DNA of 64,000 nucleotides from Starkeya sp. ORNL1 (GCF_012971745.1 NZ_CP048834.1:4969001-5033000); one strand, 5' to 3'. Shown: positions 31,924 to 41,059, numbered from the stretch's first letter. A program made the numbers and translations. Notes: generated by a model from the letters alone, not told the origin.

Positions 31924-34239
31924 GTGGCGTGTGTGGAAAGAAAGGCCAGGCTCGTTCGGATCTTGTCCGGACAGTACTTTGCGGGCGCGATCCTGGTCGC
32001 CATGAGCCTGAGTGCGTGCAGCATGTTTCCGGACGACAAGCGTCCGCCCGACGTCATCGACCAGGTCAAGGCCATCGATCTCCTGCCGCGGCAGCCGGCG
32101 CCGGTCGCCGCGCCGGCGGCTATCCCCGATAATCGACAGGCGGCCGAATATTACGCCCCCGGCGCCCCCGCGGTCGGCGATCGCACCGGAACCGTCGCTG
32201 CGGGCCAGGCGAGCGCCAGCGGTGGCAGCGAAGGCTACGATCTGAATTTCGAGAATGCACCGCTGACCACCGTCGCAAAGGTGGTGCTCGGCGACATCAT
32301 GGGCGTCGGCTACACCATCGATCCGCGCGTGGAGGGCACGATCAGCCTCGCTTCGGCGCGCCCGGTGCCGAAGTCGGACATGCTCTATGTGCTGGAGAGC
32401 GCCTTGCGGACCAGCAATGTGGCGATGATCCGCGATGCCGTCGGCTATCGTCTCGTGCCGATTGCCGAGGCGGTCGGTTCCGGCAATGCGGATGTCGGCG
32501 TGGCGCGTGCCGAGCCCGGCTACGGTCTCTCGGTGGTGCCGCTGCGCTACGTGTCGGCGCAGACGCTGATGCCGCTGCTCGACAGCTTCGCCACCAAGAC
32601 CGGCGCGGTGCGCGCCGATCCCGGACGCAATATCCTGCTGATCCAGGGCAGCGGGGCCGAGCGACGGGCCGCCATCGACACTGTGCTCAAATTCGATGCC
32701 GACTGGATGCGGGGCCAGTCGGTCGGCGTCTATCCGGTCCGCAACAGCGCGCCGGAGCCGTTGGTCGCCGAGCTCGAGAATGTGATGGATGCGGGCGAAG
32801 GCGGGCTGAGCCACAACCTCGTCAAGTTCCAGGTCGTTAGTCGGCTGAACGCTATCCTCGTGGTGACCCGCAAGCCGGAGCTGCTGCGTACCGCGGCCAC
32901 CTGGATCAGCCGCCTTGACCGCGCCGACACGACGACCGGGGTGCGCGTCTATAATGTGCGCTACGGCGATGCGAAGCAGCTGGCAAAGGTTCTCAACGAA
33001 CTGTTCATGGGAGGCTCGTCGACCGGGCTCGACCAGACCGCCAGCCAGATCGCGCCCGGCTCCGGCGTGTCCGTCAGCTCAAGCGGCGATTCCGGCTCCG
33101 ACAACGGCCCCTCGGGCGGGGGGCTCAGCACGGCGCAGCGGCTCGGCGTCTCCTCGACCGGATCGGCCTCGGGAGGCCTGGGTGCCAAATCCGCCGCCTC
33201 GGACATGGATGCGCCGCCTCCGGCCGGCCCGCAGGGCTCGGCGGGGGCGCTGCTGCCGAGCGTGCGGATCACCGCGGACACCGTGAACAACACGCTGCTC
33301 ATCTATGCCAGCCAGGAGCACTACCGCATCATCGAGCGCACGCTGGTGCAGCTCGATCGGCAGCAGCTCCAGGTCGCCATCGAGGCGACGGTGGCGGAGG
33401 TCACGCTCAACGACACCCTCAATTACGGCGTGCAATTCTATCTCACCAGCCAGGACCTCGGCCTCGGCAAGAACAATGGTTCGATCGTGAACACGCTGTC
33501 GAGCGCCATCGCCGACGCCGCCATCAACCAGGTCCTGCCCGGCTTCAACCTGCTGGTCGGCCCGGAGGGCCAGCCGAAGTTCATTCTCGATGCGCTGCAC
33601 GCCGTCACCGACGTTAAGGTGCTGTCGAATCCGTCGCTGGTCGTGGTGGACAACCAGCCGGCGACACTGCAGGTTGGCGACGAGGTGCCGGTCTCGACCG
33701 GCAGCGCCACGGTGCTGACCGGCAACAACACCGTCGTCAACACCATCGAATACAAGAATACCGGAATCATCCTGCGCGTGGTGCCGCGGGTGAACGTCAA
33801 CGGCCAGGTCCGGCTCGATATCGAGCAGGAGATCAGCAATGTCAGCACCGAAGCGACGGGCGGCAGCAGCAGCGGCGGTGGTGGCGGCAATGGCAGCAGC
33901 AACAGCAGCAGCACGCTGACGCCGACTGTATCGCAACGCAAGGTGAAGAGCACGATCGCGGTGATGAGCGGGCAGACCGTGCTGCTCGCCGGCCTGATCA
34001 GCGAGCGTCATAACGGCGTGCGCACCGGCATCCCCATCCTCGACCAGCTTCCCGGTGTGGGCGACCTGTTCGCCCACACCAACCATACGGTCCGACGGAC
34101 CGAGCTCATCATCTTCATCCGGCCGCAAATCATCCGCGACAGCTTCGATGCGCATGCCGCTTCCGAGGAATTGCGCGCCAAGCTGCGCGGCGCGATCGGC
34201 TCGCCCCCCGGCGGCCCGGTGCCGCCGCGGTTCAACTGA
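31924..34239 (+). CDS. gspD: Type II secretion secretin GspD, lipoprotein type
   Basis: The outer-membrane channel, 771 residues from a GTG. A signal peptide ends in the lipobox LSACS (Cys at about residue 32), so the secretin is predicted to carry its own lipid anchor, as in HxcQ of Pseudomonas, and would need no separate pilotin. N-domains follow (YDLNFENAPLTTVAKVVLGD), with a Ser/Gly-rich insert near 380-430. The C-terminal secretin domain has VPVSTGSATVLTGNNTVVNT and VLLAGLISERHNGVRTGIPI with PGVGDLF. It is divergent from gspE with 248 to 392 bases between starts. Confidence 0.93.
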   Translation: MACVERKARLVRILSGQYFAGAILVAMSLSACSMFPDDKRPPDVIDQVKAIDLLPRQPAPVAAPAAIPDNRQAAEYYAPGAPAVGDRTGTVAAGQASASGGSEGYDLNFENAPLTTVAKVVLGDIMGVGYTIDPRVEGTISLASARPVPKSDMLYVLESALRTSNVAMIRDAVGYRLVPIAEAVGSGNADVGVARAEPGYGLSVVPLRYVSAQTLMPLLDSFATKTGAVRADPGRNILLIQGSGAERRAAIDTVLKFDADWMRGQSVGVYPVRNSAPEPLVAELENVMDAGEGGLSHNLVKFQVVSRLNAILVVTRKPELLRTAATWISRLDRADTTTGVRVYNVRYGDAKQLAKVLNELFMGGSSTGLDQTASQIAPGSGVSVSSSGDSGSDNGPSGGGLSTAQRLGVSSTGSASGGLGAKSAASDMDAPPPAGPQGSAGALLPSVRITADTVNNTLLIYASQEHYRIIERTLVQLDRQQLQVAIEATVAEVTLNDTLNYGVQFYLTSQDLGLGKNNGSIVNTLSSAIADAAINQVLPGFNLLVGPEGQPKFILDALHAVTDVKVLSNPSLVVVDNQPATLQVGDEVPVSTGSATVLTGNNTVVNTIEYKNTGIILRVVPRVNVNGQVRLDIEQEISNVSTEATGGSSSGGGGGNGSSNSSSTLTPTVSQRKVKSTIAVMSGQTVLLAGLISERHNGVRTGIPILDQLPGVGDLFAHTNHTVRRTELIIFIRPQIIRDSFDAHAASEELRAKLRGAIGSPPGGPVPPRFN

Positions 34240-34850
34240 TGGCCATGAGCATGCGCGCCACCCCGTTCAGGACGATCGTCACGCTCGCCCGGCATGAGAG
34301 CCGCGCCATGGCGGCGGTCGCGGTGATCGCCGCGGCGGGCGTGGTCGCGAGCCTCGCGATCGAGAGCGGACCCAGCGGCGTGCTGGCGGCCGACCTGCTG
34401 CTGGTGGTGACCGCGATTGCCGTCATCGATGGACGCAGCTTCATCATCCCCGACGAGCTGAACGCGGCGGGTATCGTTCTCGGCCTCGCTTATGCGGGGT
34501 TGACGGAACCGTCCGTCACCGACGGGCTCATGCTCGCGGCGCTGCGGGGCGGGATTGTCGCATTGGCGTTCCTCGCGATCCGCTCCTGCTATCGCCGGCT
34601 GCGTGGGCGGGACGGACTGGGGCTTGGCGACGTCAAGCTCGCCGCCATGGCCGGGGTCTGGCTCGACTGGACGATGATCCCCATCGCCATCGACATCGCC
34701 GCCGGCGCCGCGCTTGCCGCCTATGGCCTGCGGCAGCTGGCGGTGGGACGCGCGGTCCGATCGACCGGGCGGCTGCCGTTCGGCCTGTTCTTCGCACCGG
34801 CAATATGGCTCGGCTGGGCTCTCGGGCGTTGGCTCATGGTGGGGGGCTGA
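34239..34850 (+). CDS. Prepilin peptidase (A24 family), short form without methylase domain
   Basis: A 203-residue polytopic aspartic peptidase. The two active-site Asp motifs are seen: VIDGRSFIIPDELN and GLGLGDVKLAAMAG. The N-terminal methyltransferase/zinc domain of full-length PilD/GspO is missing, so this is the short CpaA-like form that cleaves leader peptides only or works without methylation. It shares one base with the gspD stop, and it probably processes GspG, H, I, J and K. Confidence 0.88.
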   Translation: MAMSMRATPFRTIVTLARHESRAMAAVAVIAAAGVVASLAIESGPSGVLAADLLLVVTAIAVIDGRSFIIPDELNAAGIVLGLAYAGLTEPSVTDGLMLAALRGGIVALAFLAIRSCYRRLRGRDGLGLGDVKLAAMAGVWLDWTMIPIAIDIAAGAALAAYGLRQLAVGRAVRSTGRLPFGLFFAPAIWLGWALGRWLMVGG

Positions 34851-34851
34851 C

Positions 34852-35370
34852 ATGAGACGCGTGGAGCGGAGCCGATTGAAGCTCGCCGCCATCGCCCTGG
34901 CAGTGGCGTTCGGGTTTGGCGGTCCAGCGCAGGCAAGGTCGTCGGCCGACCCCTTCGCGCTCTATGCGCGCGGCGACTATGCCGCCGCCGCGGCGCGCCT
35001 GACGCCGATGGCGGAGGCCGGCAATGCCCGCGCCCAGGGCCTGCTCGGTTTCCTCTATGAATATGGTCACGGCGTGCCGCAGGACTTTGTACGCGCAGGG
35101 ATGTGGTACGTTTGCGGTGCCGAGCAGGGCGATCCGATGGCGCAGTATCTGCTGGGCCTCCTCTACGACAAGGGCCGCGGCGTTCCCGAGGACGTCGTGC
35201 TGGCGCACAAATGGCTGATCCTTGCCGCCGCGCGGGCCGAGCGCCGCGATCGCGATGTGTACATGCGAGTGCGCGACGCCGTCGCCACCAAGATGAGCAT
35301 CGCGCAGATCGCCCTGGCGCAGCAGCTGGCGACGCAGTGGGTACCTGCCCCAAAGTTGCCGGTGCGCTAG
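34852..35370 (+). CDS. Exported SEL1-repeat protein in T2SS operon
   Basis: A 172-residue protein with a signal peptide (cleaved near QARSSADPF). Two SEL1-type repeats are visible: GNARAQGLLGFLYEYGHGVP and GDPMAQYLLGLLYDKGRGVP, each followed by a second helix (FVRAGMWYVCGA and VVLAHKWLILAAA). Such repeats mediate protein contacts. It begins one base after the peptidase stop, so it may assist the secretin or bind substrates in the periplasm. No named T2SS component matches. Confidence 0.82.
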   Translation: MRRVERSRLKLAAIALAVAFGFGGPAQARSSADPFALYARGDYAAAAARLTPMAEAGNARAQGLLGFLYEYGHGVPQDFVRAGMWYVCGAEQGDPMAQYLLGLLYDKGRGVPEDVVLAHKWLILAAARAERRDRDVYMRVRDAVATKMSIAQIALAQQLATQWVPAPKLPVR

Positions 35371-35710
35371 GTCCCGCTTCGCCAGCGCGTAAACACCCCG
35401 AATCGACCCGTCGCCGATCCGGTCGGCGCCTTTCGCCAGGCCCGCCGCTGACGCAAGAGCAGGCCTCCGCAGTCTTGTATTCCAACGATTCCTATAAGCA
35501 CCAACGAACGTGCGCGCAGTGCTGCACTGCTCGATAAGTAGGGTTTACCTATTTCGTTTCAGTTGGCGGTCAAGAAGCAAGCTGACACGGGGTGTCACTA
35601 GGCGTATACTATCTTTCCTACAGGTCGCGGCACGTCCGTGATTACTATTTCTCGGACGCGTCATCCTCGCGACGATGACTTCTCGAGCACTCGTTCGGGG
35701 GGGAGTGTCA
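35371..35710 (+). other. Gap between SEL1 gene and cox operon
   Basis: 340 bases without a gene. It contains the promoter and palindrome at 35582-35610, which should drive DUF2189 and the oxidase genes. A G-run (GGGGGGGAG) just before the DUF2189 start contains its ribosome site. Nothing else recognised. Confidence 0.6.
35582..35610 (+). promoter_or_regulatory. Sigma70-type promoter with overlapping operator for the cox operon
   Basis: CTGACA (35582-35587) and TATACT (35605-35610) are separated by exactly 17 bases, a good housekeeping promoter. TGACACGGGGTGTCA (35583-35597) is a perfect 6-base inverted repeat with a 3-base spacer that covers the -35 element, so a repressor or redox regulator could block it. 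The start codon of DUF2189 lies about 100 bases downstream. Confidence 0.6.
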
Positions 35711-36565
35711 ATGACGGTCAGAAATCCTGTCGAATGGGGCGTGGACGCGATCAAGCAGACATTCGGTGCTGTACGATCCGCGGAGCACGCTTTTCATCAC
35801 CCTGCGCAAGAAGTCCTGGTTCCGGTGGTCCGGAGGATCACCATTGCCGATCTTCGCGACGCCGTGGTCAAGGGGTTCGATGACTTCGGCGCCTACCGGA
35901 CCGACGTGATCTTCATCTGCCTGATCTATCCACTGGCCGGCCTTGTGATCGCCAGCGCGACTATGGGCAATGGTCTGCTGCCCTTGCTGTTTCCGCTGAT
36001 CTCCGGCTTCGCGCTCATCGGTCCGTTTGCCGCGGCCGGGCTTTATGAGATGAGCCGACGGCGGGAGCGGGGCGAATCGGCGACATGGACCGACGCCTTC
36101 GGCGTGCTCAGCTCGCCCTCGCTCGCAGCCATCATCGAGCTCGGTTTGCTGCTGGTCGGCATTTTCCTGGTCTGGCTGCTCACCGCGATGTTGATCTACC
36201 GCATGACGTTCGGCGCGGAACTGCCCGTGTCCTACGCGTCGTTCGCCCGGGAAGTCTTCACCACCGAGGCCGGCTGGACGCTGATCGTGCTGGGATGCGG
36301 GGCCGGCTTCCTGTTCGCCGTGCTGGTGCTGGCAATCAGCGTGGTTTCCTTCCCGCTGCTGCTCGATCACCGCGTCGGGGTGTCGCTCGCGGTACGTACC
36401 TCGGTCCGCGCCTTCATGGTCAATCCTGTTCCGATGCTCGCCTGGGGCCTCATCGTCGCTGGCGGGCTGGTGCTGGGGGCCATTCCACTGCTTGTCGGCC
36501 TGGTGGTGGTCATGCCGGTGCTCGGCCATGCCACCTGGCATCTCTATCGCAAGGTCATCGCCTAG
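35711..36565 (+). CDS. DUF2189 domain-containing membrane protein
   Basis: A 284-residue integral membrane protein with about six hydrophobic segments. RRITIADLRDAVVKGFDDFG, then YRTDVIFICLIYPLAGLVIA and FALIGPFAAAGLYEMSRRRE, match DUF2189, whose members are often linked to cytochrome oxidase genes. Function is unknown; a role in oxidase assembly is suggested by position, 53 bases before the subunit II gene and behind the only clear promoter. The ATG at 35711 is preferred over 35675. Confidence 0.85.
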   Translation: MTVRNPVEWGVDAIKQTFGAVRSAEHAFHHPAQEVLVPVVRRITIADLRDAVVKGFDDFGAYRTDVIFICLIYPLAGLVIASATMGNGLLPLLFPLISGFALIGPFAAAGLYEMSRRRERGESATWTDAFGVLSSPSLAAIIELGLLLVGIFLVWLLTAMLIYRMTFGAELPVSYASFAREVFTTEAGWTLIVLGCGAGFLFAVLVLAISVVSFPLLLDHRVGVSLAVRTSVRAFMVNPVPMLAWGLIVAGGLVLGAIPLLVGLVVVMPVLGHATWHLYRKVIA

Positions 36566-36618
36566 AATTGGAACTCGACAAGGACCGCGAGCAGGACCGA
36601 GGGTAAGGATTAAGTGCA

Positions 36619-37425
36619 ATGCATGTCGTCCTGATGCTGGTTCTGCTCGCCGTCGGCTCGGTCTTGTTTCATTTCGTAAGTCCGTGGTGGTGGACGCCGA
36701 TCGCCTCCAATTGGCAATATATCGACGACACCATCATCATCACCTTCTGGATCACCGGGGTCGTCTTCGTCGCGGTCCTGTTGTTCATGGCCTACTGCGT
36801 GCTGCGCTTCCGCCATCGGGAGGGACGCAAGGCCATCTTCGAGCCGGAGAACCGCAAGCTCGAAGGCTGGCTGACCGTGGTCACCGGCATCGGGGTGGCG
36901 GCGATGCTGGCGCCCGGCCTGTTCGTCTGGAACCACTTCATCACTGTTCCCTCCGATGCGACGACGGTCGAGATCGTCGGTCAGCAATGGCAGTGGAGCT
37001 TTCGGCTGCCCGGCAAGGACGGCAAGCTCGGCGCTACCGACATTGACAGCATCGCCGACGACAATCCGCTCGGGCTGAACAAGAACGATCCCAATGGCCG
37101 GGACGATGTCGTCGTCCAGGGCGCCGAGTTGCATCTGCCGGTGGGCAAGCCGGTGAAGGTGCTGATGCGCTCGACCGATGTGCTGCACGATTTCTACGTG
37201 CCGGAGTTCCGGGCCAAGATGGACATAATACCCGGCTCGAGCACCTATTTCTGGCTCACCCCGACCCGCACCGGCACGTTCGACATCCTCTGCGCCGAAC
37301 TCTGCGGCACCGGGCATCCCTATATGCGCGGATCGGTCGTGGTCGAGGAGGCCGTCGCCTATCAGGCGTGGCTGGAAGGCCAGCAGACCCGGGTGATGGC
37401 GCAGCAAAACGAAACGAAGAAATAG
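36619..37425 (+). CDS. coxB: Cytochrome c oxidase subunit II
   Basis: A 268-residue subunit II. Two N-terminal membrane helices are followed by a periplasmic cupredoxin domain. The CuA site is complete: His in STDVLHDFYVPEF, then CAELCGTGHPYM with two Cys, Glu, His and Met. The aromatic electron-entry stretch is GQQWQWSF. It accepts electrons from cytochrome c and passes them to subunit I. No fused cytochrome c domain is present. It resembles CoxM of the Bradyrhizobium coxMNOP operon, by layout. Confidence 0.93.
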   Translation: MHVVLMLVLLAVGSVLFHFVSPWWWTPIASNWQYIDDTIIITFWITGVVFVAVLLFMAYCVLRFRHREGRKAIFEPENRKLEGWLTVVTGIGVAAMLAPGLFVWNHFITVPSDATTVEIVGQQWQWSFRLPGKDGKLGATDIDSIADDNPLGLNKNDPNGRDDVVVQGAELHLPVGKPVKVLMRSTDVLHDFYVPEFRAKMDIIPGSSTYFWLTPTRTGTFDILCAELCGTGHPYMRGSVVVEEAVAYQAWLEGQQTRVMAQQNETKK

Positions 37426-37464
37426 AAAAGACGAGCAAAGAGAGAAGACGGGGAGGTCTTGCCG

Positions 37465-39237
37465 ATGGTCGATGTTCCGCTTGGCGCGGGTGCCGTGCCG
37501 CCGGCCGAAGTTGAAGATGTCGAGCTCTATCATCCGACGAGCTGGTGGACGCACTACGTCTTCAGCCAGGACGCCAAGATCATCGCCGTGCAGTATTCGA
37601 TCACCGCGCTGTCGATCGGCATGTTCGCACTGGCGCTGTCCTGGCTGATGCGGCTGCAGCTGGCGTTTCCCGGCCTGCTCTCCTTCATCGACGCCGATGC
37701 CTATTACCAGCTCATCACCATGCACGGCATGATGATGGTGGTCTATGTGCTCACCGCGCTGTTCCTCGGCGGCTTTGGCAACTACCTCATCCCCTTGATG
37801 GTCGGCGCGCGGGACATGGTTTTCCCCTATGCCAACATGCTGAGCTTCTGGCTCTATCTGCTGGCGGTGGTGGTACTGTTTTCCAGCTTCCTGGTGCCGG
37901 GCGGGCCGACGGGCGCCGGCTGGACGCTTTACCCGCCGCAGGCCATCACTGCCGGCACGCCCGGCCTCGCCTGGGGCATCGTGCTCATGCTGGCCTCGCT
38001 GATGATCTTCATCATCGGCTTCACCATGGGCGGCCTGAATTACGTCGTGACGGTGCTGCAGGCGCGCGCCCGCGGCATGACGCTGATGCGCATGCCGCTC
38101 ACCGTGTGGGGCATCTTCACCGCCAGCGTGATGGCGCTGCTCGCCTTCCCGGCCTTGTTCGTCGGCGCGGTGATGATGCTGTTCGACCGGCTGCTAGGCA
38201 CCAGCTTCTTCATGCCGGCCATCCTCGAGCAGGGCACCCGGCTGCCTTATGGCGGGGGCAGCCCCATCCTGTTCCAGCATCTGTTCTGGTTCTTCGGCCA
38301 CCCGGAGGTCTACATCGTCGCGCTGCCCGCCTTCGGCATCGTCTCGGACCTCATCAGCGTCCATGCGCGGCGCAACATCTTCGGCTACCGGATGATGGTG
38401 TGGGCGATCGTGGCGATCGGCGCGCTCAGCTTCGTGGTGTGGGCGCACCACATGTATGTCAGCGGCATGAACCCCTATTTCGGGTTCTTCTTCGCCACCA
38501 CCACCCTCATCATCGCCATACCCACCGCGATCAAGGTCTATAATTGGGTGCTGACGCTGTGGCGCGGCGACATCCACCTCACCGTGCCGATGCTGTTCGC
38601 GCTCGCCTTCATCGTCACCTTCGTCAATGGCGGGCTGACCGGGCTGTTCCTCGGCAATGTGGTGGTGGACGTGCCGCTCTCGGACACCATGTTCGTCGTC
38701 GCCCATTTCCACATGGTCATGGGCGTGGCGCCCATCCTGGTGATCTTCGGAGCGGTCTATCATTGGTATCCGAAGGTGACCGGGCGGCTGTTGAACGTGC
38801 CGCTCGGCCAGTTCCATTTCTGGGTCACCTTCCTCGGTGCCTACGCGATCTTCTTCCCGATGCATTATCTCGGGCTGATGGGCGTGCCGCGGCGCTATTA
38901 CGAGATGGGCGAGACCGCCATCTATCCGCAGTCGGCCCACGACCTGAACATCTTCATCACCTGCGTGGCGCTGGTGGTCGGCGCGGCGCAATTCGCCTTC
39001 GTGTTCAATCTGATCTGGAGCCTCAGGCACGGGCGGGACGCCGGCGGCAATCCGTGGCGCGCCTGCTCGCTGGAGTGGCAGACGCCCGAGACCCCGCCGC
39101 CGCACGGCAATTGGGGCAAGGAACTGCCATTGGTCTATCGCTGGGCCTATGACTACCACGTGCCCGGCGCGCCCGAGGACTTCATCCCGCAGAACCAGCC
39201 GCCCTTCGCCGGCGAGATGGCGGGCCGGATGCCATGA
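37465..39237 (+). CDS. ctaD: Cytochrome c oxidase subunit I
   Basis: A 590-residue heme-copper oxidase subunit I with about 12 helices. GHPEVYIVALPAFG carries the Glu of the D-channel and the His-Tyr pair of CuB; WAHHMYVSG gives two CuB His, and HFHMVMG gives the hemes a and a3 ligands. This is the A1-type aa3 pattern. The ATG at 37465 has GGGGAGG 8 bases upstream; a TTG at 37459 is less likely. Its stop overlaps the first subunit III gene by 4 bases. Confidence 0.95.
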   Translation: MVDVPLGAGAVPPAEVEDVELYHPTSWWTHYVFSQDAKIIAVQYSITALSIGMFALALSWLMRLQLAFPGLLSFIDADAYYQLITMHGMMMVVYVLTALFLGGFGNYLIPLMVGARDMVFPYANMLSFWLYLLAVVVLFSSFLVPGGPTGAGWTLYPPQAITAGTPGLAWGIVLMLASLMIFIIGFTMGGLNYVVTVLQARARGMTLMRMPLTVWGIFTASVMALLAFPALFVGAVMMLFDRLLGTSFFMPAILEQGTRLPYGGGSPILFQHLFWFFGHPEVYIVALPAFGIVSDLISVHARRNIFGYRMMVWAIVAIGALSFVVWAHHMYVSGMNPYFGFFFATTTLIIAIPTAIKVYNWVLTLWRGDIHLTVPMLFALAFIVTFVNGGLTGLFLGNVVVDVPLSDTMFVVAHFHMVMGVAPILVIFGAVYHWYPKVTGRLLNVPLGQFHFWVTFLGAYAIFFPMHYLGLMGVPRRYYEMGETAIYPQSAHDLNIFITCVALVVGAAQFAFVFNLIWSLRHGRDAGGNPWRACSLEWQTPETPPPHGNWGKELPLVYRWAYDYHVPGAPEDFIPQNQPPFAGEMAGRMP

Positions 39238-39935
39238 GCATCGTCATCGCCTTCCTCGCCATCGTCGGCGGCGTCGCGGCCTGGTGGCTGTCCTCGCAGC
39301 GGCTGATGTCCAAGCCCTGGCTGGAGATCGGCCTGATCGGCGAGGCGCCGCGTTCACATGCGCCGCTGCCGACGGCGAAGATCGGGCTCGGCATCTTCCT
39401 TGTCGTCGTCGGCGCGCTGTTCGCCTTGTCCATCAGCGCCTATTCGATGCGGCTGCAGGCGGCCGACTGGTGGCCGCTGCCGGTGCCGCGGCTCCTGTGG
39501 TTCAACACCGCGCTGCTCATCTTCGCCAGCGCCGCGCTCGAATGGGCGAAAGCCCGCTCGCGGCAGGCGGACATGGATGGCGTCCGCTTCGGGCTGCTTG
39601 GCGCCGGGGTCTTCACCATCGCCTTCGTCATCGGCCAACTGCTGGTCTGGCGAGAACTGAATGCGCTCGGCTACTACCTCGCGTCCAACCCGGCGAATGC
39701 GTTCTTCTATCTGATGACCGGATTGCACGGGTTGCATGTGCTGGGCGGCCTCATCGCGCTCGGACGCGTCACCGTGCGTGCGCAGCGCACCCGTGAGGTC
39801 GGCAAGGTGCGGCTCGGCCTCGAGCTGTGCGCCATCTATTGGCACTTCCTGCTCGTCGTCTGGCTGATCCTGTTCGCGCTGATTGCCGGCTGGGCCGGCG
39901 ATTTCCTTGAAATCTGCCGCCAAGTGTTGAGCTGA
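39234..39935 (+). CDS. Cytochrome c oxidase subunit III, first copy (CoxO-like)
   Basis: A 233-residue subunit III-like membrane protein with seven hydrophobic segments. FFYLMTGLHGLHVLGGLIAL and CAIYWHFLLVVWLILFALI are the subunit III signature blocks, with His and Glu residues retained. The N-terminus (LEIGLIGEAPRSHAPLPTAK) differs from classical CtaE. It overlaps ctaD as ATGA. The next gene is a second subunit III, the arrangement reported for CoxO and CoxP of the alternative Bradyrhizobium oxidase. Confidence 0.88.
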   Translation: MSIVIAFLAIVGGVAAWWLSSQRLMSKPWLEIGLIGEAPRSHAPLPTAKIGLGIFLVVVGALFALSISAYSMRLQAADWWPLPVPRLLWFNTALLIFASAALEWAKARSRQADMDGVRFGLLGAGVFTIAFVIGQLLVWRELNALGYYLASNPANAFFYLMTGLHGLHVLGGLIALGRVTVRAQRTREVGKVRLGLELCAIYWHFLLVVWLILFALIAGWAGDFLEICRQVLS

Positions 39936-39962
39936 AGATGTCCTGAGCCGAAGGAGTGATCG

Positions 39963-40685
39963 ATGGCGGAAATCTCGCTGAGGAACGAGGCTGAGGAGAT
40001 CGGGCAATCGTCCGGCCTCGCGAGCATCGCCGCGGACCTCTCGTCCGACCAGCGGGCGTTCAAGAACGTCTCCTGGGGGAAGGCCATGATGTGGATCTTC
40101 CTCCTGAGCGACACCTTCGTGTTCAGCTGCTTCCTGATCTCCTACATGACGGCGCGCATGTCGACGACGGTGCCCTGGCCGAACCCGAGCGAGGTGTTCT
40201 CGCTGGAGATCGGCGGCACGACGTTTCCATTGCTGCTGATCGCCATCATGACCTTCGTGCTGATCAGCAGCAGCGGCACCATGGCCATGGCGGTGAACTT
40301 CGGCTACCGGCGCGACCGCCGGACGACGGCGGTGCTGATGCTGTTGACCGCGGTGCTGGGCGCCACCTTCGTCGGCATGCAGGCCTTCGAATGGAGCAAG
40401 CTGATCCACGAAGGCGTCCGGCCGTGGGAGAATCCATGGGGCGCCGCGCAGTTCGGCTCCAGCTTCTTCATGATCACCGGCTTCCACGGCACCCATGTGA
40501 CCATCGGCGTGATCTTCCTGATCGCCATCGCCAGGAAGGTCTGGCGCGGCGATTACGATACCGGCCGGCGCGGTTTCTTCACCAGCCGAAGGGGAAATTA
40601 CGAATACGTCGAGATCATGGGCTTGTACTGGCACTTCGTCGATCTGGTCTGGGTGTTCATCTTCGCATTCTTCTATCTGTGGTGA
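39963..40685 (+). CDS. Cytochrome c oxidase subunit III, second copy (CoxP-like)
   Basis: A 240-residue subunit III. WIFLLSDTFVFSCFLISYMT is the usual first helix, FGSSFFMITGFHGTHVTIGV and YVEIMGLYWHFVDLVWVFIF the conserved end blocks. It lies 27 bases after the first copy. The two copies share the fold but differ clearly in sequence, so this is old divergence, not a recent duplication. The pair may form one larger or heteromeric module. Confidence 0.92.
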   Translation: MAEISLRNEAEEIGQSSGLASIAADLSSDQRAFKNVSWGKAMMWIFLLSDTFVFSCFLISYMTARMSTTVPWPNPSEVFSLEIGGTTFPLLLIAIMTFVLISSSGTMAMAVNFGYRRDRRTTAVLMLLTAVLGATFVGMQAFEWSKLIHEGVRPWENPWGAAQFGSSFFMITGFHGTHVTIGVIFLIAIARKVWRGDYDTGRRGFFTSRRGNYEYVEIMGLYWHFVDLVWVFIFAFFYLW

Positions 40686-40690
40686 GCAAA

Positions 40691-41059
40691 ATGACACATG
40701 CAGCCGCGCATGCAGGCACGACGGGTGAGACGACAACTCATGCGACGACAACGCATGAAGGCACCCAGCATCCGATCCGGCTCTATCTTGTGGTGTGGGG
40801 CTGGCTGTTCGTGCTCAGCACCTGCTCCTACCTGGTCGACTATTTCCACCTGCAGGGGCATCTGCGCTATTCGCTGATACTGCTGTTCATGGTGTTGAAG
40901 GCCGGCCTGATCGTCGCCGTCTTCATGCACATGGCGTGGGAGCGATTGGCGCTGGTCTACGCCATCCTGCTCCCCGTCGGCGCCGTGCTGGTGTTCGTCG
41001 CCATCATGGTGCTGGAGTCGGACTACACGCTGATGACCCGCATCCACCCGGGCCTTTGA
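40691..41059 (+). CDS. Cytochrome c oxidase subunit IV-like small protein
   Basis: A 122-residue protein with a Thr/His-rich N-terminus and three membrane helices (LYLVVWGWLFVLSTCSYLV, LILLFMVLKAGLIVAVFMHM, VYAILLPVGAVLVFVAIMVL). The FMVLKAGLIVAVFMHMAWE block is typical of prokaryotic subunit IV. It completes the oxidase operon; a GTG at 40682 is an alternative start. Confidence 0.88.
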   Translation: MTHAAAHAGTTGETTTHATTTHEGTQHPIRLYLVVWGWLFVLSTCSYLVDYFHLQGHLRYSLILLFMVLKAGLIVAVFMHMAWERLALVYAILLPVGAVLVFVAIMVLESDYTLMTRIHPGL

